Of a stretch of DNA of 64,000 nucleotides, positions 1 to 8,616 are shown one piece after another. The notes beneath the pieces were generated by a model. It ran no database searches. It had not been told where the DNA came from and saw only the letters and a program-made list of their open reading frames with translations. The first letter of the stretch is position 1, and the number at the start of each line of letters is the position of its first letter. This DNA is from Woeseiaceae bacterium (GTDB lineage: Bacteria > Pseudomonadota > Gammaproteobacteria > Steroidobacterales > Woeseiaceae): positions 1 through 64,000 of the forward strand of contig JAJFKU010000029.1 in the NCBI GenBank assembly GCA_021773035.1, in the 5' to 3' direction. A program made the translations under genes and the position numbers.

Positions 1-80
1 AGTGACTCGCCTTTCTCCCAGCGATCCCAGACCTCTGACATCTCTGTCTGAGTGAAATATCTTCGCGGTCTTTGTTTCAT
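1..80 (-). mobile_element. IS30-family transposase, 5' end only (partial)
   Basis: The reverse strand starts with ATG at 80 and reads MKQRPRRYFTQTEMSEVWDR and onward to the window edge without a stop. An opening of this kind (basic KQRPR-Y-T followed by W-x-RW-x-KGES) is characteristic of the N-terminal helix-turn-helix of IS30-type transposases. Only about 26 codons are visible. The bases after the start (about 112-137, TAGGTGTTGCATTGACCGGT) look like the terminal inverted repeat of such an element, but the other end lies outside the window, so the boundary is a guess. Confidence 0.55.
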
Positions 81-200
81 TGATGACACCTCCTGCTCTA
101 TAGTTAGAGCTTAGGTGTTGCATTGACCGGTTGAAACCACAACCCAAAGCAGACGTTAGCCAAATAGGCCGAATCGATATCGACAAACGGATTGGACCGA

Positions 201-626
201 ATGGACGCCGAGTATCTTACAGGCTTTGCAGGTGATGCCGACAAGCTTAGGGGCTGGTTACTGACCTACTTTGTTTGTGCGCTCGTTCCAGCAATTATTT
301 ATCCGGGAATATTCTTCGCAGAACTTATTACCGGAGAGGACTATGGCAATCTCGGTGAAGGCGGGGCAGGCGACTACGCCTTCCTGGCAATAACGGTGTT
401 CCTCCCCGCCTCGTTGCTATTTCGCGGTCACATCTGGGTGCCGTTTGTCCATTCGACCTTGAATTGCATTCTTTTTGTTTCGCTTATTCTTACTGTACCT
501 CCGGTCGCGTTGTGGTGCCTCGCATGGGGCGTGTACTGGATTCGTTCCAAGCGTGTGAGCCTGACCTATTCAAATGAGAATCATGTCTGGGGGAATGCGG
601 CCAAGTTTTTTCGCCGCGACGATTAG
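201..626 (+). CDS. small membrane protein, DUF2569-like
   Basis: A 141-residue protein with three or four hydrophobic segments (about residues 18-42, 60-75, 88-110) and a C-terminal WIRSKRVSLTY stretch. The GW opening of the first membrane segment and the basic RSKRV motif after the last one resemble DUF2569 inner-membrane proteins, whose function is not known. I chose the ATG at 201 over the in-frame TTG at 192. It stands alone between the IS30 remnant and a propeller protein. The family call is tentative; the membrane location is well supported. Confidence 0.6.
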   Translation: MDAEYLTGFAGDADKLRGWLLTYFVCALVPAIIYPGIFFAELITGEDYGNLGEGGAGDYAFLAITVFLPASLLFRGHIWVPFVHSTLNCILFVSLILTVPPVALWCLAWGVYWIRSKRVSLTYSNENHVWGNAAKFFRRDD

Positions 627-724
627 TGTCTGCTTCTGGCCGTAAGGAGGCGTCCTGATGTTAGACTATTGAGAGGCGACTACCGATTAACCTTGGCGGT
701 CGTTAAAAATCTTGCGAGGTATCG

Positions 725-1663
725 ATGCGAAGACCGTTCGGCATACTGTTCTTTTTTTCTATTTTGGAACCTGGTCACGCGGCTGAGATGCCCGATTTTG
801 AGAGCTGGCCAGACGTCTCAGGTCCTTACCTGGGACAAGAGCTGCCAGGAAAGGCAGCCGAACTATTCGGAGCCAATCTCATCTCGACCGAGCACAGCGA
901 GGTGGGCTCGGTATTCTCCATGGATCACACCGAGTTCTATTTCACTACCTGGACGAAAGAACTCGGCACGAAGATAATGGTCACCCGGCAGATTGACGGT
1001 ATCTGGGTCGCGCCAACAATCGCTTCGTTCTCCAATCATCCGTCCGACGTTGACGTCGCTATCAGCCATGACAACTCGAGGGTCTTCTTCGGCACACGAC
1101 GACCGCGTCCCGGCGACACCGAGGACAGGCAGGATGGATTCGATATATGGTACGCACATCGCATCGGAACAGGCTGGAGCGAAGAAAAGTATCTTGGCCC
1201 GGTAGTTAACTCCGGCAAGAGCCAGGTCTATCCGACGGTCACCGCCGATGGCACGCTCTATTTTCAGGCCGTGCGGGATGAAGGGTACGGAAAAGCGGAC
1301 ATATACAGATCCCGCCTGGTCGAAGGTAGCTATCAGGAGCCAGAGAATCTCGGCGCGGCCGTCAACTCTGAGCATTATGAAGGTGATGTCTATATCTCTC
1401 CCGATGAAAGCTACATGATCGTTTCCATTTACGGCCGGGACGACGACCTCGGCGGCGGTGACCTGTATGTCAGTTTTCAAATATCAGATAACGAGTGGTC
1501 ACCCCCGAAGAACCTCGGTCCGGATATCAACTCTAACAAGCGCGACTTTTGCCCCATGGTTACGCCGGATGGAAAGTACTTACTCTTCTCCAGCAAGCGT
1601 CTTGGCAGTGGGGATGTATTCTGGGCCGACGCGAGCGTGATTGAAGAAATCAGGGCCAACTAA
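725..1663 (+). CDS. exported PD40/WD40-like beta-propeller protein
   Basis: A 312-residue protein with a short hydrophobic N-terminus (FGILFFFSILEPGHA) that probably acts as a signal peptide. The rest is a series of repeats typical of PD40 (TolB-like) propeller blades: phrases such as YPTVTADGTLYF, GDVYISPDESYMI and CPMVTPDGKYLLFSS recur, separated by DIY/DLYVS/DVFWA strands and NLG..VNS linkers. Such proteins are generally periplasmic or surface-associated binding scaffolds, with no catalytic residues to point to. No operon partner is evident: the neighbour downstream runs in the opposite direction. Confidence 0.8.
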   Translation: MRRPFGILFFFSILEPGHAAEMPDFESWPDVSGPYLGQELPGKAAELFGANLISTEHSEVGSVFSMDHTEFYFTTWTKELGTKIMVTRQIDGIWVAPTIASFSNHPSDVDVAISHDNSRVFFGTRRPRPGDTEDRQDGFDIWYAHRIGTGWSEEKYLGPVVNSGKSQVYPTVTADGTLYFQAVRDEGYGKADIYRSRLVEGSYQEPENLGAAVNSEHYEGDVYISPDESYMIVSIYGRDDDLGGGDLYVSFQISDNEWSPPKNLGPDINSNKRDFCPMVTPDGKYLLFSSKRLGSGDVFWADASVIEEIRAN

Positions 1664-1694
1664 ATGGCATGCGAGTGTTTCGCGCATCGGATTA

Positions 1695-2492
1695 CTATTC
1701 CCGCTCCCAAAACTTCACGGTGTCGTAGGTACGCCCGCGGGGCGGGTTATTTCCATCCGCCGCCGGGGTCGTGTACCGACTCGCAAGCACCCCGCTCCAC
1801 AGATCCTCAAACTCACCGACAAATGCCTTAAAGGCATTCTTCTCAGCCCTCAGGCGCGCGGTCTCTATCGCCTGCTGCGTCGACCAGATCGTCGCCCGTT
1901 GTTGCTGCAGATCGCTTGCTTCGGTCGTTCCGTAGATATGTCCGGTGCGAACATCGATGAGCACTCCGGCAACGGTCGAGGTCACGTGCGCTTTCTTGTT
2001 GGGGATCAGTCCCAGCGAGACTGTCGACAGCGGTCCCAGCGACTTACCATCGACCGTAAACGCCGTGTCTACCGAGTAAATCAGAACCATGTCAGCATGT
2101 AGTTTGGCCGCCGGTACGCGCAGGTCCTTGATGGTGTTCGCGTTAACAGGTACCAGCATTCGACCGATCGGCGCAACGTCGGCGACAAGCGGCAGCTTTG
2201 CCAGCTTCTCGTAGGACTCATCCGTTTCGATGTCGCGGGTGGTGACTACCGAGAATCGTCCCTGCCCGTAACCGTGAAGAGAGAGAGATCGATAACCCGA
2301 GTCCTGCACACGAACCACAGCAATACTTGTCGGAAACGGCGCCGTCGGCCGGGTCTCGTAGTAGGACTTTAAGTCATCGTCCGTTATCTCCAACAGCGCA
2401 ACACCGCCACCGGGCGTCACGTAGTGCTGCCCGCAAGCGGTCAGCGCGAGAGCCAGGAGCAGAACCATGGTGGATCGAATCAATGTAGTCAT
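1695..2492 (-). CDS. predicted outer-membrane lipoprotein, unknown function
   Basis: A 265-residue protein with a lipoprotein signal (MVLLLALALTAC, lipobox LTAC with Cys at about residue 20). The mature part contains alternating strands and no motif I recognise; a VPVNANTIKDLRVPAAKLHADMVL-type segment suggests a domain that reports on a stored state or binds a small ligand, but this is speculation. It is the last gene of the leftward operon that begins with the ECF sigma factor and follows the VIT/VWA lipoprotein by 9 bp, so it is probably co-expressed with it. Confidence 0.7.
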   Translation of the reverse strand: MTTLIRSTMVLLLALALTACGQHYVTPGGGVALLEITDDDLKSYYETRPTAPFPTSIAVVRVQDSGYRSLSLHGYGQGRFSVVTTRDIETDESYEKLAKLPLVADVAPIGRMLVPVNANTIKDLRVPAAKLHADMVLIYSVDTAFTVDGKSLGPLSTVSLGLIPNKKAHVTSTVAGVLIDVRTGHIYGTTEASDLQQQRATIWSTQQAIETARLRAEKNAFKAFVGEFEDLWSGVLASRYTTPAADGNNPPRGRTYDTVKFWERE

Positions 2493-2501
2493 AGCAGTAT
2501 C

Positions 2502-4658
2502 CTAATTCTGTTCAACCGTTGTGTCGTAGCGGACACCATCCGGTACCGGTACCGCCTGATGCACTGTTGTTCCGTACGTCCCCTCTGTCCGCTCCGAGGT
2601 GTCTACGGCGACGAATGACGTGTAGGCGGACATCAACTGGTGCGCAAGCGCTGTGGAACCGATTTCGATGGCAAGTTCATTGTCGGGATCACCAAGCCTG
2701 GCCTTACGATCTTCCAGCTCGGCTATTCGCAGGCGTGCCCAGACTTTCGCCAGGGAAGGCCCAGCAGACGGTTCGCCGTCGCTGCGAACGACGATCCGCC
2801 GATCGACATCGCCGAGCTGTCCGTGCACGACAATGTCCGTCGCCACGCCCTGGTACTTCCCGGTAACGAGAATCGGCCGACCGACGAATACATCGGGCAA
2901 TTCTGCCGGGTATAGGTCGCTGACGACCATGCCGTTCCAGTCAATCCTGACGTCGGTCAGCGCCGGGTGGCTGACTCTGTCGAAAAAGTCCTGCATGACG
3001 TCGTAGCCAGAGTCCTCCGGGCCGAGGTAAGCGACCGCACCGCGACCGACCTTCGCCATCCGATCCATCAGGTAGCGATTTACCGACGAGCCCACGCCGA
3101 AGCTGAAAATTCGACTGCTGCCGATGCGCATGCTGACCTCCCGCAGGATCTCGACCTCGTTGCCGATGTAGCCGTCGGTCAGGAAAGACACGAAGCGCAG
3201 ACGTGACGGATCGTGGGGGAAATCCAGCGCTGCGCGAACGCCCTCCACCATCTGCGTACCGCCGCCGCCATTCAGCCGTCGCAGGTAGCGGCGGGCGCTG
3301 GCGATATTCGCCTTCGTCGCGGGTACCGGCACACGTCCGAACTGACTGGCGTTGTCCGAAAAGCGAATGATCTGGAAGGTATCACCCGCCTGCAGGTGAT
3401 CGAGAGCAGCCGTCACCGCATTCCTGGCCTGCTCCATAGGTCGTCCCTTCATCGACCCCGACGCATCGATAACGAAGACCATCTCCATGTTGCGGCGCGG
3501 TAACACCTCTGTCGTCGCCGGTGGATGCAACATCAGGGTGAAGTAACCCTGTTGCAAATCGTTATCGAAATAGGTCAGCAAATCGGACTTCAGCGTACCG
3601 CCGGCAACCTTGAAGTCGAGCACAAAGTCCCGGTTTGGAATCGTCGATTGATGTGCGAGCTGTACCGACGCCGACTGTGCATCAGGCTGGCTGGCCACGA
3701 TCTTGTGTCCGGAACGCAGCTCTTCGATGTTCACGCCCGCGTCGATCTGCACGTCAATACTGATGTCATGCGCGGACCGTTCTTCGGGTCGCAGGTAACG
3801 AACGGCTGTTGATCCGGAGTCGGCCTGCGTGCGTGGAATTGCCGCTATTGGATCGCCGGATGCCGGCGGGTTGTAGCGAGGTCCAATCACGGTCGGAAGC
3901 ACGAAAGAATACCAGCCATCGTTGTACGGCAGCGTGTGGAAGTATTTTATGTCGACCTCAATCGAGGTTCCCGGCTCGATGTTTGCGACCTTCTGCTCGA
4001 AGATATTGGGCCGATGCTGCACCAGCAGACTCGCCCGGTAGCCTTGCGAGCGTGCCTTCTCGTAGATCGCCCTGGCCTCTTCTTTTTCACGCAGAATACC
4101 GCGAATTCTGCGCTCACCGATGATCATCAGAAACTCGGAAATCGCGGCCTTCTCCGGGAGCGGAAACAGGTACACCGCCTCGATCTTGCTGGCGAACGGA
4201 TTTTCGAACTGCTGCCTGACGTTTACGCTGCCGATATACCCGTTGATTACTGCTTTGACATCGGTGTGTTGCAACGGCAGCGGTACCTTTCTCGAATCGA
4301 GCATCGTGAGCATCGCTCCCGACCCCGGTTCATCGCCGGATGCTGCGAGAACCTCGTTGTCAGCTTTCTGAATCACCCAGATTTCCTCGTCGCCCGCGAA
4401 CGCGACATCTTCGATACAGCCGCCAAGCGTTATGCATGCCGGAGCCTCAGCAGACCGCGCTTCGCGCGACCTCATCGTTCGGTTTGAGCCGGCCCTCGAG
4501 CCGGTAACTACCACCTCTTCGAGTGTCCCATCCGCGCTCGGGGTTGGGTTTCCCGCCGGTTCGACAAATACATAGTCACCTGCACAACCGGCGACGATTC
4601 CTGCAACCAGGGCCAACAGGATGAACGGCCGACACCGATTCAGAGATCCGTTAGTCAT
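2502..4658 (-). CDS. VIT and von Willebrand A domain lipoprotein
   Basis: A 718-residue protein with lipobox VAGC near residue 25. Residues about 120-260 form a VIT domain (VNGYIGSVNVRQQFENPF, then VYLFPLPEKAAISEF and YRASLLVQHRPNIFEQKVANI). Residues about 390-560 form a VWA domain with an intact MIDAS motif, FVIDASGSMKG, plus later Thr and Asp residues (SFLTDGYIG). Proteins with this architecture are cell-surface or periplasmic metal-dependent adhesion or protease-like scaffolds. Its start overlaps the stop of the cohesin-like gene by 4 bp, so the two are translationally coupled. Partner identity is unknown. Confidence 0.88.
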   Translation of the reverse strand: MTNGSLNRCRPFILLALVAGIVAGCAGDYVFVEPAGNPTPSADGTLEEVVVTGSRAGSNRTMRSREARSAEAPACITLGGCIEDVAFAGDEEIWVIQKADNEVLAASGDEPGSGAMLTMLDSRKVPLPLQHTDVKAVINGYIGSVNVRQQFENPFASKIEAVYLFPLPEKAAISEFLMIIGERRIRGILREKEEARAIYEKARSQGYRASLLVQHRPNIFEQKVANIEPGTSIEVDIKYFHTLPYNDGWYSFVLPTVIGPRYNPPASGDPIAAIPRTQADSGSTAVRYLRPEERSAHDISIDVQIDAGVNIEELRSGHKIVASQPDAQSASVQLAHQSTIPNRDFVLDFKVAGGTLKSDLLTYFDNDLQQGYFTLMLHPPATTEVLPRRNMEMVFVIDASGSMKGRPMEQARNAVTAALDHLQAGDTFQIIRFSDNASQFGRVPVPATKANIASARRYLRRLNGGGGTQMVEGVRAALDFPHDPSRLRFVSFLTDGYIGNEVEILREVSMRIGSSRIFSFGVGSSVNRYLMDRMAKVGRGAVAYLGPEDSGYDVMQDFFDRVSHPALTDVRIDWNGMVVSDLYPAELPDVFVGRPILVTGKYQGVATDIVVHGQLGDVDRRIVVRSDGEPSAGPSLAKVWARLRIAELEDRKARLGDPDNELAIEIGSTALAHQLMSAYTSFVAVDTSERTEGTYGTTVHQAVPVPDGVRYDTTVEQN

Positions 4659-5101
4659 TTCTCACTCCCTGCGGAAAATTCGATACTGATATCCGCCTCT
4701 ATTTCGTTTCCATCGTAGCCAGCAGCGACAATCAGCCGCGACTGGAAATCTGCCACCGCGTCCGCCGAGAGCATCAGGTGCAGCGTTGTAACTCTGATGC
4801 GTCCGGATGGCAGCACCGCGCCATCGGCCAGCGAATAATCGGCAACGACAATCCGGTCGACGCGGCCAAGGTTCGTCGCTTCCCGATCGTAATAAGGCGC
4901 CGTACTGAACGCGCCGCTCTGACCATTCTCCACGCCGACAACCTGCATCAGCGTTGCACCGGCCGTGAACTCAAACTGCCAGGCGGCCAACGCCTGCTCG
5001 CTGTCGATGAAGACATCGATACTGACGAACTGCTCGTCGGCCATGGACGGAACCGCCCAGGCTGCCGTCAGCAGCAATATGAACACGGAGAGGCGACTCA
5101 C
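4655..5101 (-). CDS. secreted cohesin-like domain protein
   Basis: A 148-residue protein with a clear signal peptide (MSRLSVFILLLTAAWAVPSMA). The mature part begins with VSIDVFIDSEQALAAWQFEF and continues with GRVDRIVVADYSL and RVTTLHLML, a strand order that resembles cohesin (bacterial Ig-like) modules, which also open with a domain-swapped strand and an LxxWQFxL-type segment. The next gene upstream encodes a dockerin-like repeat, which is the natural partner of a cohesin. Start and stop overlap both neighbours by 4 bp. The fold call is inferred from pattern, not from a search. Confidence 0.6.
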   Translation of the reverse strand: MSRLSVFILLLTAAWAVPSMADEQFVSIDVFIDSEQALAAWQFEFTAGATLMQVVGVENGQSGAFSTAPYYDREATNLGRVDRIVVADYSLADGAVLPSGRIRVTTLHLMLSADAVADFQSRLIVAAGYDGNEIEADISIEFSAGSEK

Positions 5102-5487
5102 GACGCGTCCCCAAGCGAGACGATTTGTTGTGCAAATGCGTCGAGTTCCTGCTGTGTGACTTTGCCGTCGTCGCGACGTGCCAGGCTAAGCACGTCGGCA
5201 ATGTTGACCTGACCGGAGTTATTGATATCGCCATACACAGGGTTTTCCGGCAGCTCGCGCTGGCTTTGCACAACAAACAGTGCCAGCAGTACCGAGGCGG
5301 CGACGGCCAGCCAGCCGGGCGCTGCCCGTGATCGACGCCGCGGCCGGTTTGCGAACTGTGCCTGAACCATGCCGTCCAGCGAACGATCGACCGAGGCTGT
5401 GATCAGCGAGCGCCGCTCTTCGGCCGCTTTTAGCTGCTGAACAAGCGCCTCGGGCAACTCGCCGCTAATTTCGTCTTCGCCTTTCAT
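5098..5487 (-). CDS. single-pass membrane protein with periplasmic dockerin-type repeat (possible anti-sigma factor)
   Basis: A 129-residue protein: a charged cytoplasmic N-terminus of about 65 residues, one membrane helix (PGWLAVAASVLLALFVV), then a C-terminal segment starting YGDINNSGQVNIADVLSLAR. That segment has the D-x-N-x-x-G-x-V-N-x-x-D calcium-loop pattern of type I dockerin repeats. Position directly after an ECF sigma gene and a cytoplasmic N-terminus with a single helix suggest an anti-sigma role, although no zinc-binding H-x3-C-x2-C motif is present. I chose ATG 5487 because GGAG sits 6 bp upstream; ATG 5499 is an alternative. Confidence 0.65.
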   Translation of the reverse strand: MKGEDEISGELPEALVQQLKAAEERRSLITASVDRSLDGMVQAQFANRPRRRSRAAPGWLAVAASVLLALFVVQSQRELPENPVYGDINNSGQVNIADVLSLARRDDGKVTQQELDAFAQQIVSLGDAS

Positions 5488-5530
5488 TCCGCGCTCCATA
5501 CCTGTTAATCGCAACACTGCCGCGAAAGGT

Positions 5531-6094
5531 TCATTTATCGAAAAATTCTTTTACCGACGGGGAGTTGCGCATCGCTGAGATCGCCGTATGCAGGCGGGAC
5601 TTAACCGTCCCCAGCGGCAGTTCGAGAATGCCGGCAATGTCCTGCAGAGAATGATCGTCGACGAAACGCAGCGTAATGATTTCACGCTGTCGGGGAGACA
5701 GGCCGCGCAGTAATCCGCCCAGATCGAAAGCATCGTCGTATTCAGCAGCCGGAAGTTCGTCGGGGTCTACGCGGCTGCCGGCTTCCCTGAGGATCATTTT
5801 CCGCCGGATGGAGATCGACGAGTTTTTCGCGATTACATACAGCAGCGTCGAAAACTTCGCGCTTAGCTTTATCCCCGGCCCGCCCGGCGGGAATTTTCGC
5901 AGTACGTCGCTGAAAGTCTCCTGCAACACGTCGAGGGCCTGGTCGGCATCTCGAACATAGCGAAAGGCGACGCGCTGCACATAGTCCTTATGGCGTGAGT
6001 AGAGCGATCCAAAAGCCCGGGCCGCAGTTTCACGATCGGCCGAATTGCACAGGTCGATGAGTTCGCTGTCAGTTCGCTCGTCTGGTCTTGACAT
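5531..6094 (-). CDS. ECF-family RNA polymerase sigma factor
   Basis: A 187-residue protein with region 2 (AARAFGSLYSRHKDYVQRVAFRYVRDADQALDVLQETF) and region 4 (GLSPRQREIITLRFVDDHSLQDIAGILELPLGTVKSRLHTA), which together define a group IV sigma factor. Start ATG 6094 gives MSRPDERTD; the longer frame reaches 6136 but would extend deeper into the EamA gene. It heads a leftward operon with the dockerin-repeat membrane protein, the cohesin-like protein and the VIT/VWA lipoprotein, and probably drives that operon. Its 5' end overlaps the 3' end of the EamA gene by about 25 bp. Confidence 0.9.
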   Translation of the reverse strand: MSRPDERTDSELIDLCNSADRETAARAFGSLYSRHKDYVQRVAFRYVRDADQALDVLQETFSDVLRKFPPGGPGIKLSAKFSTLLYVIAKNSSISIRRKMILREAGSRVDPDELPAAEYDDAFDLGGLLRGLSPRQREIITLRFVDDHSLQDIAGILELPLGTVKSRLHTAISAMRNSPSVKEFFDK

Positions 6095-6959
6095 GGTCTG
6101 TAAGAACGAGTGTATTCCCGACCAGGACCAGCGCAAAGCCCAGGACGATCGAGAACTCCAGCCTCAGCCCTTCAAAAAGCATGGACAGCAGCAGTGCCAC
6201 GACCGGGAACATTACTGTGGCATACCCGGCTCTGTGCGCGCCGATACGTCCCAGCAAGGTCAGGTAGGCCCAGAAGGCAATCACGGAACCGAACACCGTC
6301 AGGTAGATCAGCGATATGACGTAGCCTGCGGACGTGTCGAAGTTAAACGCATGGCCCTGCGTCACGGCCAGCACGCAGGTGAACAAGCCACCGTAAAACA
6401 TGCTCCAGGCATTCGATGGCATAACCGGCAGCCGAATCTTCTGGGCAGCCTGTGACGCCATGTTACCGAAGGACGCCATCAGGGCGCCGCCGACGGCCAG
6501 CAGTGAGCCGAACAAAACGCCGTCAGACAACGATACCTCAGCGACCTGCGGACCAAACAAAACGACGATCCCGACTATGCCAAGCGTTGCTCCCAGGTAG
6601 ATTCGCCGGCTGACGGCGACCCCAAAGAAAAGCCGCGAATTCAGGATATTCATCCATAACATGGCCGAAAAGGCGATGGCAGACAGGGCGGACGTGATGT
6701 AGATCTGAGCGCGATAAGCCAGAATGTAATTCAGGCAGAACATCAACAGCCCCATGAGGGCGAACCATAGATGCGATTTTAGATTAAATACAAGTGATAA
6801 ATCCTTGATTTTACACCATATGAACAGTATAGCCGCCGCCATGATATAGCGATAGCAAATAGAGACTTCCGGCTCCACGACGCCGAGCTGAAACTCGATG
6901 GCGAACCAGGTCGACCCCCAGATCAGGACCGCAATCAGGTACAGGAGACGATTACTCAA
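6069..6959 (-). CDS. EamA/DMT-family transporter
   Basis: A 296-residue integral membrane protein with about ten hydrophobic helices arranged as two EamA repeats. The opening LIAVLIWGSTWFAIEFQLG and internal YRAQIYITSALSAIAF and LAVGGALMASFGNMA are typical of drug/metabolite transporters of the RhaT/EamA type. Substrate cannot be told from sequence. Its stop overlaps the start region of the sigma factor gene, so transcripts may run on into that operon. Confidence 0.88.
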   Translation of the reverse strand: MSNRLLYLIAVLIWGSTWFAIEFQLGVVEPEVSICYRYIMAAAILFIWCKIKDLSLVFNLKSHLWFALMGLLMFCLNYILAYRAQIYITSALSAIAFSAMLWMNILNSRLFFGVAVSRRIYLGATLGIVGIVVLFGPQVAEVSLSDGVLFGSLLAVGGALMASFGNMASQAAQKIRLPVMPSNAWSMFYGGLFTCVLAVTQGHAFNFDTSAGYVISLIYLTVFGSVIAFWAYLTLLGRIGAHRAGYATVMFPVVALLLSMLFEGLRLEFSIVLGFALVLVGNTLVLTDHVKTRRAN

Positions 6960-7094
6960 GCGGCATACTCGTGGCGCAGCGGTGTCGCAACGGGGGACAT
7001 CCCTGGGAGCTCGCGGAATATCATGGTCTGGGGGCTATCCCTTTTTGTGAGCGATACGCAGGAAAGCAGGTCAGCATAGCCGGATAATATCGGG

Positions 7095-7799
7095 ATGCAA
7101 CACACGCTGTTAATTCTGCCGGTTGTCCTCCCCGTCGTTTTCTGGGCTGCCTATCATTATCACAAGGACCGGCACCTGCCGGAGCCGCCGCTCAATCTGC
7201 TGCTGTGTTTTGGTCTGGGCTTACTGGCGGCAGGCCTGGCGAAGCTGATGTATCTCGGCCTGGAGCCACTGGGTCTGCGCTATGACGCAGTGGCGCTCGG
7301 TGACAAGGACCCCGGCGGTCTTTTGCTCTATGCGCTGCTGGCCATCGGACCGATCGAGGAACTGGCAAAACTCCTGCCGTTCGTTGCGGTCGTCCTTCGA
7401 CTGCGGGCGTTCGACGAACCGCTGGACGGCATTATCTACGCATCGTTCATAGGGCTGGGCTATGCCGCCGTTGAAAACATACAGTACGTCGATTATTTAA
7501 CGCCGCTCGAGGGCATCGCCCGTGGCTTCGCAAGTCCGGTAGTGCATATCTTGTTTGCGTCCATCTGGGCACATTGGATTACCGTAGCGCGGCTGGCGGG
7601 CAAACCTATTGCAGGAGCGTTGGCGAAGGGGTTTCTTTTGTCAGCTCTGGCGCACGGCGTTTACGATTTCCTGGTGCTGCTAAAGCCCGTTTCGGCGTTA
7701 CCGCTTGCTGCCGTGCTCATCGTCGCGATCTGGATATGGCGCCTGATTCTTATGCGCCGCCTGCACGAAGCAGCGCTCAAAGACGTCCCACGCAGCTAA
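7095..7799 (+). CDS. PrsW-family intramembrane metalloprotease
   Basis: A 234-residue membrane protein with the conserved blocks of PrsW/CAAX-like membrane proteases: GPIEELAKLLPF (the EExxK motif), SFIGLGYAAVENIQY (with the conserved Glu-Asn), and HILFASIWAHW plus ALAHGVYDF (metal-binding His residues). In Bacillus, PrsW cleaves the anti-sigma factor RsiW within the membrane. Here an ECF sigma and a membrane-anchored possible anti-sigma are encoded 1 kb away on the other strand, which makes a link possible but unproven. It converges with a small gene, overlapping by 4 bp. Confidence 0.88.
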   Translation: MQHTLLILPVVLPVVFWAAYHYHKDRHLPEPPLNLLLCFGLGLLAAGLAKLMYLGLEPLGLRYDAVALGDKDPGGLLLYALLAIGPIEELAKLLPFVAVVLRLRAFDEPLDGIIYASFIGLGYAAVENIQYVDYLTPLEGIARGFASPVVHILFASIWAHWITVARLAGKPIAGALAKGFLLSALAHGVYDFLVLLKPVSALPLAAVLIVAIWIWRLILMRRLHEAALKDVPRS

Positions 7800-7969
7800 C
7801 CGCGGTTGTAGGGATTGCCGTTATCGGGAGCACTCGCGGGCTCCTCGAGCGATAAGGCGCTGAGCTCATTGGGATCTTCGATTAATTGCGAGCAACGCTT
7901 TTGAATTTCGGCAAGCCCAAGCGAAACGCTGGACTCCGATAGCGGTGCATCATCGAACTTCTTATTCAT
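7796..7969 (-). CDS. small hypothetical protein (57 aa)
   Basis: A short acidic protein starting at ATG 7969 (MNKKFDDAPLSESSVSLGLA) with an amphipathic helix and one Cys (AEIQKRCSQLIED). No family recognised. A longer frame runs up to 8146 but its upstream part looks non-coding and crosses a terminator. A perfect 7-bp inverted repeat lies 20 bp upstream of the start. I regard the gene as plausible rather than certain. Confidence 0.45.
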   Translation of the reverse strand: MNKKFDDAPLSESSVSLGLAEIQKRCSQLIEDPNELSALSLEEPASAPDNGNPYNRG

Positions 7970-7989
7970 CGCTTCTTCCGTCGTGCATT

Positions 7990-8007
7990 TGTCTCCGTTT
8001 GGAGACA
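7990..8007. promoter_or_regulatory. inverted repeat, possible operator
   Basis: TGTCTCC-GTTT-GGAGACA is a perfect 7-bp inverted repeat just upstream of the 57-aa gene. It could be an operator or a small hairpin in the 5' untranslated region. A further GAGACAGG lies at 8025. Confidence 0.35.
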
Positions 8008-8103
8008 GGTCATATGTCGCAGTATAGAGACAGGGATACATCGAAAATGTGAACCCGGTCACACAATTTTTTCCAATTATGCGGTTTCTGCTGCGCTTAT
8101 GTA

Positions 8104-8132
8104 AAAAGGCCGCTCCGGAGGAGCAGCCTTTT
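8104..8132 (-). terminator. rho-independent terminator
   Basis: AAAAGGC-C-GCTCC with loop GGA and GGAGC-A-GCCTTTT forms a strong stem with one internal mismatch, flanked by A and T runs. It lies just after the stop of the small membrane protein at 8147 and can work in either direction. Confidence 0.75.
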
Positions 8133-8146
8133 ACTAAACCCGACAC

Positions 8147-8458
8147 TCAGGGTTTGAGTTTTTCGAATATCGCCACCAGAATAATGACGATTGCACCCGC
8201 CGCATAAAGGCTGGCGAGTTTACTCATGACGCTGGTGATGTGCTCTCCGACGCCCGGAACAGCACTCAGACCGCCGCCAATTACCGACAGTGCGATCGCA
8301 GCTATGAGTACACGCTGGCGGTCTTCCGCGGCGACGAACCACCCGGCCACCGCCCCGAGAACCGCGATAATCAGCGACGCTTCCGGAAAGCCACTCCAGA
8401 GCCCGGCGACAACGGCAACCAGAACAGCAACGATTTGTACGATCTTTCCTACACCCAT
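8147..8458 (-). CDS. small three-helix membrane protein
   Basis: A 103-residue protein composed almost entirely of three or four hydrophobic helices (VGKIVQIVAVLVAVVAGLW, ASLIIAVLGAVAGWFVA, GAIVIILVAIFEKL) with a short DRQR loop. No family recognised; the compact size and Gly/Ala-rich helices are like many uncharacterised inner-membrane proteins. It is followed by a strong terminator and preceded by a 158-bp AT-rich spacer (8459-8616) that probably holds its promoter. Confidence 0.65.
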   Translation of the reverse strand: MGVGKIVQIVAVLVAVVAGLWSGFPEASLIIAVLGAVAGWFVAAEDRQRVLIAAIALSVIGGGLSAVPGVGEHITSVMSKLASLYAAGAIVIILVAIFEKLKP

Positions 8459-8616
8459 GATTTTCCCCTTATTCTTCTTGTTTTTTTATTTTGGATCGCC
8501 GTTAGAACGGCTGGGCACAGTCTAGCAGTATTTATCTATTTTCGAATTATTTAAGAAAACCAATAGTTTGAGAAGTAGTTCTAATAATCTACATAACTAA
8601 AAACAAGCGAAAGACG

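Noticed and set aside
863-1480. 205-codon reverse frame within the propeller gene
   Set aside because: Antisense shadow of a gene with clear PD40 repeats; no ribosome site and no recognisable protein features.
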